Shown here: positions 11,439 to 21,800 of the stretch, one piece after another
Layout: every line of letters starts with the position of its first letter
Numbering within the stretch: the stretch's first letter is position 1
NCBI GenBank assembly: GCA_001632425.1
Contig: KV425553.1
Location: 661,498-725,497, forward strand
DNA: 64,000 nt
Reading direction: 5' to 3'
From: Neolentinus lepideus HHB14362 ss-1
Taxonomy: Eukaryota > Basidiomycota > Agaricomycetes > Gloeophyllales > Gloeophyllaceae
The notes under the pieces: model-generated
Told to the model about the DNA's origin: nothing
Seen by the model: the letters and a program-made list of their open reading frames with translations, nothing else
Database searches by the model: none
Made by a program: the position numbers and the translations under genes

Positions 11439-14400
11439 GAACGTGCAATCCTTCCAACAAAATGAGGACTCGGCAAGATCCGGAATCCCTGAAACGGAAG
11501 GTCGTGGCGCCCGTGCGACAACTGCAGTGCGCCTAGCGAGTTACTGCGCCGGAGCGCGCGCACTGCTTGAGAGTATCAGATTTTTCTAAGTCTCGGTTAT
11601 TAGTGGTATAGTGTATTACTTAGTACTCTGGGTTCTGGCTCTGAGACAAATGAACAAAATAAGCATAGTGCTGGAGGGACCATAATTGATCTAGCTAATC
11701 ATTAGGACTGAAAACCAGGCCCCATGATTGAAAAGGTAAAAAGGTAAATTTGAAAAAGTGGTAGGACATGCACGATGACTTGAGATGCACACTTATGTCG
11801 ACTGAGGCAATAATATATTCATGCAATGAGGAAGAATCGAACCGATAACTCTGGAAACTTTAGTGTGAGAAGCGAGACTAAGAATTACTTGACAATATAA
11901 CCAATACACCAAGGGATATAGTATTCTAATGTTTAAATATTATCTATATTAGGACGCTCGCATAGCCTTTGCTGCTCTTACAGAGGTATCTCTCTCTATC
12001 CAGTTGTTTTATTTGCTCTGATTTTGTTTCTACAGATACTCGTTACCATTTTATCTCATTTCCCGCGGTAAATATTCTTGGTTTATAGCACGGTGGGATG
12101 CAGTAGGACAGTGGCCACTCCCGCGGGGCAACGGCGTAGCTCACGGGAATACATTACATAATTTCGGATCTTTCCGCGTCCTCATTTTGTTGGGAGGATT
12201 GCATTGCCTATCGATCACGTCTTGTCAAGCAGGCTCGAAGCCGCATATCTCTGAAGGTCCTCCGATCCTTTTTTTTTCTCGTGAGGGCGGATGCTCAAGA
12301 CCTGTACCTTCCCACATGGTAAGTGCGTTGCTATGATCAACCTCATGCCCACGTCAACTGCACTGTGCTACTTGTATTGAGCGACCTAGGTCGGCCCTTG
12401 ATGTCCGGTGTCTCATCTGCGCATCCATAGCCCGATTATACTCATCTTCTCATCGGTTGCCAGAATATGACAGACATGGGTAAGAAAGGAACAATTCGGT
12501 CATCACTCCAGCCTTTCGACTATCAATATGTCTTTAGGCTTTCCGGTATCAGGAGATGCTCTGTGATCTCCTGAAAGTAAACTCGGACTTACAGTCGTGT
12601 GCCCATACTTGCAAGCTGGGTGATTGTCTCAATTTCAAAAATCGATTACGGCACGCAGAGGTGTTTTCCTAACTTCTTACGTCCGGAGCGTAATGTAGGT
12701 AATCGTCGAATAATGCACTAAATGCTCCTGCTCATCCGCTCGGGTTTTGGCACAGACATGCTGTATTTCGCCATACTCTAAGATTGTGCGATTCCGCGAA
12801 TGGTGCAGTTTACGTACGTTACCAAGAACTGTCTTCTGTACCTCTCGCCGGCCGCAGAACTATAGGGTCAGGCCGGGTTCTGTGACGAACAGTCCTTCAG
12901 ATATTGACCGAATTTGACAGATAGCAGCCGGATACGGTCTTATTTCCGAGGAGCCGTTAGCCATGGAATACTAGTCATACCATCTCCCGTGCGTTTGGCT
13001 CGTCTGGAGTCATTAGACGACTGACGCGTCTGGCATTACTTCTGCTCCCGTCCCAGACCGACTGAATGACTCTGTGGCAGACAACTTTGGGGTGCACTCC
13101 TCAAAACCGCCGGCAGTACGAAACCCCCTGCGCGCTATCAAAAATGAAAATCTGCTGCCTATATGCAGATACGTTGGAAGTTCTGCGTGGACTATTTGGA
13201 ATGTGGCGCTCGTGCAGTGTGGGGCCTCGTATGTCTGGCGTGCAAAGTCCAGAATTTTGGATGAAGTGCATTACTACGCAACCACTCCAATTCCGGAGAA
13301 AAGGAGGTAGCCATCGGAGACGCTCGAATATTCAGTGACCTAGATCAACTCGTATCGTGCCCCCTTCTACGATTGGAACATACGGCTCGCGCTATGGACG
13401 TCGAGAGGAACGGTCTCGACCGCCCATTTATCGAACGATAGAATACTGCTGTCGTTCAGTATGCTAGGGAACTTTGACTATTAGCCAGACGCAGGTACGT
13501 GAAACAAGTTTGCCTGTCTTGGTCCTAAATTGATATTGATAATCCTAGTGGAGATTGATGCTTCCGACCCCGCGAAGGTTCCGCAGGGGCCTCTCCGAAA
13601 CGGGCTTGCTTGATGGTCGGAGCGCACCTATTCCAAGTGCCATCTTTCCCCAGATTAGACCCCTTCATCATCTTGTAAATTGGTGCAGGTTCGTATTCCG
13701 GTGAGAAACCGCCGAACTCCCAGTATTTGGCGCTTGATGGTTATATGCCGATCCCACTGAACCGAACGAGCTTCGGTAGATGCATCCCACGAGGATTAAT
13801 TCTGTGCAAATTGTATTACAGTCCCGACGACTGATTAAGGGCAAGACTATCGAGTGACGACACGGGATGGCCTGGAATGCCAGCTCGACCGCTGTGGGAT
13901 GCGAGGGGTCCCGGGATAAGACCGCCACTCGCTCGTTTGCAGCCGGCGCCATCAATTTACGAAGCAGCCGAGTCCCGTCCGCGTATGCTATTCGTCAGTC
14001 AAAGTCCTCTTTCCGTAGACAGAACAAACATCCTGCCATATAATGCCAAATGTAACATGCTAATTGGCTAATCGCCGATCGAGAAGATGAAGTAAATATG
14101 GTGGGCCATATTGCATGCGTCTGCTGACGGTTACTGAGTACTGATGGCTCACTTGCACCGAAGAATGCACTATGGAGGTTAAGGCGAATGGCGACCAATT
14201 TTATAGGCGCAGGGACATGGTAGAGGTAAAAGAAGCACGCTTTAGCGTGCAGGTGACTATTAATGGCAGTGTCATGATTGGCTCGGATATAACGGATTCG
14301 GCCTTTCAGCGGCGATCTTGACACCCTCCAGACCTCCTTTGGTTAGTTGCTTCTCGGCCATGATAGGCTCACCATACTCGGCCCAGCACAGGTTTGTAGC

Positions 14401-15049
14401 CCAGTGCTACTTCGCCATTGAAACAGCTCGCATGCAGTTTCTCATGACCAATCCCTAGGCTATCACGAGTCGAGCTACGTTCCACATGTTTCATCTTCGC
14501 AATATCCCACTTCAAGGCGCCGGGCATTTGGATTTCTTGGTCGCCGTTACGGGTACCATGGTCGCTATTTGGTCCCTTACGGCAGATTGCAAAACGATCA
14601 ACCTACCTCGAAGAAAGGTAGATCAACGAGTTTGACAAGCGGCACCAAAGATGGTCCGCTCGCAATCGCGCCTTAGCGACAGGAACTTCTTTAATTCATT
14701 GACTGTGTTTAGTAGGCCTGAGTTATTTGATTTCTTTCAGAGGTAGGCTCATCGTCTGGCAATCTGCTGCAGCTTTCCGATTCGCGTTCATGGTATACCA
14801 GCCAGTAAGATCACTGCAATTATGAATCGCCGAAAGGCACAGCTACAATACAAACAACTAATGATAATACACTACAGGCTCGTGACAGGTAACCATATTG
14901 CTTGGCATAGCTTCAACAAGGAACTCGACGCGGAGTGCTGGAACAGATCGATTTTTCAAAGACACCTCTGCCAGCCAGGCCCAGCCTTCACCTGCGAGCA
15001 TCGCCAATTTCTAGTGTGCCTGTACCAGTGTCAGTCAACTGTGGCGTCT
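11439..15049. other. Long barren stretch
   Basis: About 3.6 kb without a convincing gene. Open frames at 13066-13338 plus and 13995-14324 minus have no recognisable motif. A weak protein-like trace at 14290-14640 minus is listed separately. No further TIR pair or long tandem array was spotted by eye. It probably consists of decayed repeats. Confidence 0.45.
14290..14640 (-). pseudogene. Weak, frame-broken coding trace
   Basis: On the minus strand a stretch reads openly for about 65 codons with sensible composition (GTRNGDQEIQMPGALKWDI, then AKMKHVERSSTRDSLGIGHE, then LHASCFNGEVALGYKPVLG), followed after a frame change by EYGEPIMAEKQLTKGGLEG. The frame switch with no obvious intron suggests a decayed gene fragment. 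I do not recognise the family, and a chance open frame is possible. Confidence 0.25.
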
Positions 15050-15663
15050 TCACTGGGAGTTGAGCACCTCTTTCACGACGGAAGTTTTCTCCCTTGTTTC
15101 TTTCGTCACTTTCACTTTCGTTCCATCTGTAGTTAAGACATCGTCAGGGTCTACACCACCTGTCGAGCCCGCGCTTGAGAGCGGACCAGCTACCTCATCT
15201 TTGGGGTATCCGGCCTCACGGCGGGACAGTCTTTCTTCAGGGTGGTGGCGAGACTGAACGTAGTCGACAGTGTGCTTCTGCATCGTCTCCGGGTCGTTGT
15301 GCGCAGAACGGTCGGCCTACATACATCGAATTTCGACACAACACTCCAAGCAACGATGTGAATACTGACCTTTATGTTCGCCTCCGACGTGCTTCCGAGA
15401 GTCTCATTCCATCCCGGTGCATTATGAATTGGGGTCGATGTCTCATGCTGCGTTCCCTGGAGATTTCGGTGCTTCTCCCTCTCAAGGAGCTCAGGGTCAT
15501 TGTCGTGCATAGTACTATATGTTCTGATCTTGCATGAGACAAGTCGAAGAGCGAGAGCAGAAGATGCGCACCTCGTTGTATAGGCGCTCTTCGTTGAGGC
15601 AACGGCCGTCTGGTTGAGGCCGGCGACAGTTCTGAGGGCGGTGCGACGAGCGATAGAGTACAT
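15050..15663 (-). CDS. Small conserved protein, probably mitochondrial
   Basis: Three exons: 15663-15572, 15514-15370 and 15316-15050, all with GT...AG junctions and matching phases, giving about 167 residues. The N-terminus (MYSIARRTALRTVAGLNQ) is basic, hydroxylated and free of acidic residues, like a mitochondrial presequence. The body is hydrophilic: MHDNDPELLEREKHRNLQG, TSTPIHNAPGWNETLGSTSE, AHNDPETMQKHTVDYVQSRH, then a charged tail ending KEVLNSQ. The HDNDPE..EREK...TSTP..APGWNE pattern resembles a fungal family of unknown function. There are no membrane segments or catalytic motif. It has no close gene neighbour and stands alone between transposon remnants. Confidence 0.72.
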
Positions 15664-16359
15664 GGAAGATTGAATACAGAACGTGTGTTGAAGACTATGC
15701 TTTAAGTACGAAGGGTTTCTAATGAGCACCGCAGAGGAGCGTCATTGACGTCATCGGAAACCTGACAAGGTGATGTCATGTACGCTCTCGTTCATCCGAC
15801 GCTGACGATTGGCTTCCAGCAATTATGACATCTCACCAATCAGACAAAGTCACGATCTGCCTAGATGTCAATGTTCTCCCTCTTCTGCCACATTAATATT
15901 AGTTGTTTTGGCATCCGGGTCCTGTATATAGTTTTCGCAGGCTCATACCAGCCTCTGGACGGTTGCTTGTCGCCCAATCCCTCCACCTACCAGTGCTATG
16001 TGTAACTTGGGGTTGAAAAAGTAGCATCATGTTTCCCTGATAGTAATAACATGCACTTGTGCCGTGCCGATCACTCATCGTAGTTGCTGTAGTACTAGTG
16101 TTGCACATAACTCGCTTGGATATCGGCACTGCGCGGCACATCGGGACCCGATTCCCCGAAAAGGTATGTATTGGGTACGTATATGATATATCTTTACTCA
16201 CGCAAGTACATATTGCAATTGGGACAAAATCAGTTGGGTCGTATAAGCAATGTGAAAACGCGACTCGGATACTTACCTCGATTCATTCCATGCCCTATTA
16301 CTTAGTCGCAACTTAAAGCGTTTATCACTTGCTCACTGCTGACTCACATCAAGCAGGTT
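15664..16359. other. No gene recognised
   Basis: This presumably contains the promoter of the minus-strand gene ending its transcript at 15050, then anonymous sequence. A TAGTGTTGC motif at about 16095 resembles the terminus of the nearby hAT-type element, but no partner end was found. Confidence 0.4.
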
Positions 16360-16367
16360 ACGCACAC

Positions 16368-16951
16368 TAGTGTTGCCACGGCCCGGCACAGCTCGGTTCT
16401 GGCGGCTTTTACCATTTGATGGTCGGTTCCCAGTGGTGGCTCTAGGTCTCGGTCCGCGGTCGGCTCGGCACAGCTCCAGTTCAGGCCGCAGCTCCTTGCC
16501 TGATTTGGACAGGTGAGTTATGCTGGCATGATGGAAGCTCGTCAGTGGGTCAGTGAGGGCTGGGGGTTTGTAGCTAAGTAAATACACACTAATATTTGTG
16601 TTTAGTTTGTCATACAAGAGTGTTTGAGCATTATATTGGGTTTTACAAGCCCGAGCTCCCTTACGCAGGTGCTTACATACAAGTTTGTAGCCGTGGGAAT
16701 CGCGTCGATTTAGGTTCATGTGATCTGATTGGTTGATGGCTTCAGCTATAACAAGATTTGTAGTGTCACTACAAAAGTCATTTGTAGTCTCGACTACAAA
16801 TTACATAACCCGGAAAGGAACTCAGAGTCTTCGGTGGTTAATTAGATCCAATAGACCGGTCCGAGCCATCGGCCATTGGTCCTTATTCCCGGTCCCAGTC
16901 CAGCACAGTCCGGCACGGACCGCGGTTCCGCGCCGTGCCGTGGCAACACTA
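16368..16951. mobile_element. hAT-type non-autonomous element (MITE) with perfect 8-bp TSD
   Basis: A 584-bp element. The left end TAGTGTTGCCACGGC and the right end CCGTGGCAACACTA are inverted repeats. They are flanked by identical 8-bp duplications ACGCACAC at 16360-16367 and 16952-16959. Eight-base duplications with short TAG/CAG-starting TIRs are characteristic of hAT elements. Sub-terminal GC-rich blocks on both sides (16375-16480 and 16855-16940) also pair partly in inverted orientation, and a small palindrome around 16760-16800 contains TTGTAGT...ACTACAA. There is no transposase, so the element is non-autonomous. The perfect duplication suggests a fairly recent insertion. Confidence 0.88.
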
Positions 16952-16959
16952 ACGCACAC

Positions 16960-18483
16960 AGTCAAGCACGTGACTCAGGTGATTGTGCAATGCACGGGGA
17001 GTTGCTGGACATCCTGCACAAACGGTTAAAAAAGCAGCTTATCCCTTTTTATTGTTCCTCTTGTATACCAGCAAAGTCTGTCATTATCGCTGTCAAATTT
17101 TGTACGGTTTAGTTGAAGTCGCACCAGTTCAGTTCCGTCTCCCTGGTTGGTTTTCGCGTCTTAGGACTCCTAAATTTACAATTGCTGTGCAGCGCAACGG
17201 CTCGTTCTTGAATTCCAAGGGGCCGAACGTCGTCCAACTGCATGCGACTTTTAGAGTTTTTATTTGAAGTGTCTTTGAAGTCCGAAGGTGCGCCCTCCAA
17301 TGAGCATCTCGATAGCAGTGTACGGACGAGGAGAATGACGTGGAACCACTTGTACAATATTTAAATAGGGTCGTGTTTCTGCATGGAACTACTTCAGTTC
17401 TGTTGACAGTTCAGCTTGCAACGATTCCAAACAAATATAGTAAGTATGTGGCCCATACAAGGCTGCTGTACCATATATGATATAATATCTGGGGATGGGC
17501 AAGTCTGGGTTACGGCGCGTATGCTTATGTAAGCTGATTGTGGCGTTAAAGTGACCAACGCCACAACCACCTTGCTTCGAGTGAAGCCTCGGTTTCTACA
17601 TCGAAAACAACATAGGTTGAATTTATTATAAGTAAATACAGGTCTGATATTACACTAGATCTCAAATTAGGGCCGCTTTTCATAGATGTAGTAGAGAGTA
17701 TATTCTCCTTATCATGCCAAACCTCCCAGGCATGTTGGGTGGGCCGTCTCTGTAACCCTGAGCATTGACTCTCAGTTTTAGGTTTCACATTTCTTTGACT
17801 GCACATTCTAATACATGCTGTGCATCGAAGGAGTCCTCAGAAATGTATTGATATTGTGAGGAATTGAATGAAGTGACGTTAATAACAGGTATACCTGGTG
17901 CAAAAAATCAGGAAAAGCTTGAGATAATGGGTGATAAAATATACTCACATATTATACACTATATAGAGCTTACAATGTTCGCAGCATCACGGTAAAACCG
18001 GAGGTAGTCTAGGATTGCTGACATTTCGACGCGGCTGTCACATCACGGTCACGTCGCACCTCGCGTCCAAATGAGTGGACTGGGCACTCCACACTGTGGA
18101 CAATATTATGGCTCTCTGAAGCCATTTCACATATTGCACAAAACATGAAAGTTGTTCCATTTTACATTATCTAGTGCACCTTCTTGACAGAATTTTAAGA
18201 ATACTAGTAAAATCTTGAATTGACTGCATTATATTAAGATCTAGGCTACCTGTACAAAATCGGTCAAGTACATGCACTGCTAGATAACTGAAAGAGTGAA
18301 TCTGCACCAAAATTGTGCCCAACGGGGTAGTATCTACACAGATACATCAGGAAACTAGAATTTCTCCGTCCGGAGATCGGATCTCCCTGGCTCCATCTGG
18401 CAGCGCCGGGAGATGATATTTCTGCATACATGACTAGTCGGAGACTCCGTCTTGTATCCGAGCAGGTCCCTCCGGATGGCCGT
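16960..18483. other. No gene recognised; GGAG/CTCC-rich end
   Basis: No supported coding sequence. Near 17537-17573 there is a short palindrome (GTGGCGTT...AACGCCAC). From about 18360 the sequence becomes rich in short self-complementary GGAG/CTCC blocks, which continue into the LINE target duplication at 18484. Confidence 0.4.
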
Positions 18484-18578
18484 GGGAGGAGAACTTGTCT
18501 CCATCCAGAGATGTCATCTCTTTGCGTGCCCACACCGAGCGCCTCTCTCACTATCGACGACAGTTCTCTACTCGAGGC
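18484..18578. repeat. Target-site duplication of the LINE (left copy)
   Basis: These 95 bp are identical to 26942-27036, starting GGGAGGAGAACTTGTC and ending CTACTCGAGGC. The flanking sequence differs on the outer sides. Because the repeats bracket the LINE exactly, with this copy abutting the gap at its 3' A-rich end, I read them as an unusually long target-site duplication. The duplication could extend into the gap. Confidence 0.75.
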
Positions 18579-18678
18579 NNNNNNNNNNNNNNNNNNNNNN
18601 NNNNNNNNNNNNNNNNNNNNNNNNNNNNNNNNNNNNNNNNNNNNNNNNNNNNNNNNNNNNNNNNNNNNNNNNNNNNNN
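18579..18678. other. Assembly gap (100 N)
   Basis: A run of exactly 100 N, probably a placeholder of unknown true length. On the minus strand the LINE 3' end reads into it with ...CCACCAAAA, so the unresolved sequence is probably the A-rich tail of the element. Confidence 0.95.
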
Positions 18679-18889
18679 TTTTGGTGGAGCGTTGACCGGC
18701 CCGGTGGGCGGTCAGTCCTTCACAGGCGACGTAGGCACCCATCAGGACCCGCTGGGATTTGGTCGCAAGACCAGGTGTAATTCACCGCGGAGAAATGCAA
18801 TTACGCACGAATGAGATGTACCAAGTGTGGGGCTCAACCAGGACCGAAAAATACCGAGCAGCGCAGCATCCCCATACTCACCCTCTTAC

Positions 18890-21800
18890 TTACCCTACCC
18901 CTCGCGCTACCTGGTCCCGGGTTATACCCACTAAAACTCCGCCTCTCCTCGCCCAATTTGGGGGGAGGTTGTCCTCATCATGTAGGACATTCGCCCATGT
19001 GGCAGTAACCCGCGCGGGTGGTGTGGCCCTCTTCTTGTATCTTTTGGTGTTTGTCATGAGGCAGTCGAGGTTAACCCTCCGGTTCATAGCTGCAACCCAG
19101 CAGTTTCGAACTGCCGCAGGGTCAAAAGGAGCCCCCTCATTCTGTATCACGCGTTCGCAACGTAGCTTCCAAATCATATGCATAGATTCAGTAATGAGGA
19201 TACAATACAGACGGGCATCTCCAAATCTGAGGTGGCCCGAGGTACTTTTAAACTGTCTATTGCAGCAAGCAAGTAAGAGTCCAAGGGATGGGTCGTACCA
19301 GGTGCGGTTCTTCTTGAGCCACAGTGTTCGTACCAGGCCCCAGATCTCCCGCTGGCCAGGGGAATCACAGGCCGTGAGGATGTGGGCGAGAGTTTCTAGG
19401 ACACCACAGGAAGGACATAGGGCACGAGCCTGCTTCTCCACCGAGACCGAGGGGCGAAGCCACTTCTCCCCGATCATATATGCATCATGGGTCGCCATCC
19501 ATAGGAAGCAGCGCACCTCCCGCGAGACGTCCTTCGACCGCTGTGAGCGCCATATCTGTCCCTCAGACGGGCGGTATCCAAATGCTTCCTCAGCAGCATC
19601 CTGGGCGAGCTCAATATTCATAGCCATTCTCACACGAGAGGTGTACTTCTCCAACTTTCGCTGGCGTATTGCCCGGTATGCGAGGGCTTGCGTGACCGCC
19701 GTGACCCGTGCTCCACTTACCCGCAGCCATGAAGCTGGTCGGATGTCGACGATGGAGGGCGCTTGAAGAGCAGCCCCCGCCCCAGCGGCCTGGTCCGCGC
19801 GCTCATTCCGTTCATGGCCAGCATGGCCCTTAACCCATTTAAGATATGTGGGGTGCTCTCGCGCGCGGAGCCTGGCTACAGTGTCCCGGATCAGTGTCCC
19901 ATTTGAGGCTCCTATGAAGCCCTCATCCTCATGTCGGTGTAAGTGTTTCGAGACCGCATTCATAGCATAACGGGAGTCAGTTTCGATGAACAGCTGGGTG
20001 TCAGGAGGGTCGAAGGAAGCTGCTTGGTGCAGGGCAAGTAGCTCAGCACACTGGTTAGACTGCGTGAGCGTCACGGGCAGTCGCAGCGAGAAGTTCGCTG
20101 GGTGTCCAGGACTGGCAAAGCCACCAGCGCCGGCAACAGCTTTTGCCGTGCCATTGTGCAAGCAGGAGCCATCCGTGGCGATCGTCACTAGATGGACGGG
20201 GTCATAGCCATCCTTCTCAGGGGCAGCATCATTGTGGGGGTCACCACTTGTGAAGATGCATAGAGAGTTCTCTAGTGGGCCAGATGTTATGCAGGTGGTG
20301 TCAAACTGAACCCACTCCTCGCTAGCAGGGGGAGCAAATTGATCAGGAAGACCGTGTTCGTCGTCTTCACGTTGATGCTGGCGGGGGTCCCATTTCGGTG
20401 GTAGGGTGTCAAGGAGGTCGCGTGCACGCTCAAAGCAGCGGTGCGGCCACATACATTTCAAGGCCGTCTTCGCGTCGACACAATGGGGACAGCCACACTC
20501 GGGGGAGGATGAGTGGCAGGGATGCTCTAGGCATGCAGCTGCGTTTTCTGCATCCCGGACCCGACGGACGGTATGGTTGTTCAGCAGGCACTTACTGGAG
20601 GCCGAGAAGTGCATCTTACGCATGCGTGGTGCAGCATAGGCGTGGAACCATATCGGCATGTCGCGGAGAATTTCCCGGGAGAAGGCAATTCCTTCTGCCC
20701 GCAGACCGTAGTTCTGGGCAGCTTGCAGCTGGTTTCGTATATACGGGGACATCTGGACTTGTGCTCCTACACTGGTCTTCCAAGTCTGGAGGAATACATT
20801 TATTTTCATGGCCGGGTGTAAAGTGGGGCCGGACTTCGGGGTTCGGAGAGACAGAAGGGCATCCTGTAGGAGCTGCCAGGTCTTCCTGCCTTCACCTAGA
20901 GGTATCAGGTATTCGCACAGGTCTTTCACCGTGATGGCTTCATTCCTTGCAGCTAGGTCCAAGAGCTGGCGCCCGCCTCTATCAATTGGTGCAAACAGAG
21001 TCTCGGCATTGGTCGGCGAGAAAGGCTTGTCCTGCCAAATGAACTGGCGTGCGCGCTTCCCCAAGCGGGCTTCAACATGCTTTGGCATACCTTGTACTTT
21101 GGTGAGGTATTGTGTGCGTCCTCCTATTACCATTTGGACAATTAATTTCCGTCCTTCTAGGGTGGGATGGCCACGGTCCCATCGGTCTAGATCTCGGTCA
21201 ATCGCCTCCAAGATCGGCACCCAGGGTGCCTCTGCATCGATTTTATTCCCATACCAGGCCCCTAGGATGCGGACAGCTTCGCCATCCTGAGCGATGTGTA
21301 CATTGTCAGGGATTGTGGTACCCCCAGGTCGTAGGGCTCGGTCGGTAATGAAGCGGGTCCGGAATGCTTGGGAACCAATCGGTATTATTTCTGTCTTATT
21401 CACATTGAACTTTGCCCGTGCAGCAGTGCACCAGTCTTCAAGGATCACAGTAAGAGAGGAGAAGTCATCACTTTCAGCAGATAGGTAGACTGTAGTGTCA
21501 TCCGCGAAGAGGGACGTGATGAGTCGTTGGGTGCACCCAGGGATGCAGAGCCCCGCAAGGCATGATTGTCGAAGCGTGGCCGCGAGCGGTTCAATTGCGA
21601 GGTTAAAAAGAAGACATGACATGGGGTCACCCTGACGCACTCCACGGGTTACTCTATATGGTGAGCTCAGGAAGCCGTTGATCATGACTCTAGTCTCTGC
21701 GTTCTCATACAGGTGGCGTACTGTGTTAACGAACATGTCTGGGAGGCCGAAAGCACGTAGGACACGCCAGAGGTAATCGTGGGCTATTTTGTCATAGGCT

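Noticed and set aside
11820..11900. Possible tRNA-like text GAATCGAACC...
   Set aside because: No acceptor stem or anticodon arm could be folded by eye.
16095..16105. TAGTGTTGC resembling the terminus of the hAT-type element
   Set aside because: No inverted partner or 8-bp duplication could be found, so it is not reported as a second element.
20808..21290. 160-codon plus-strand frame inside the LINE
   Set aside because: It lies antisense to the reverse transcriptase domain of ORF2, which has clear catalytic motifs, and has no features of its own.
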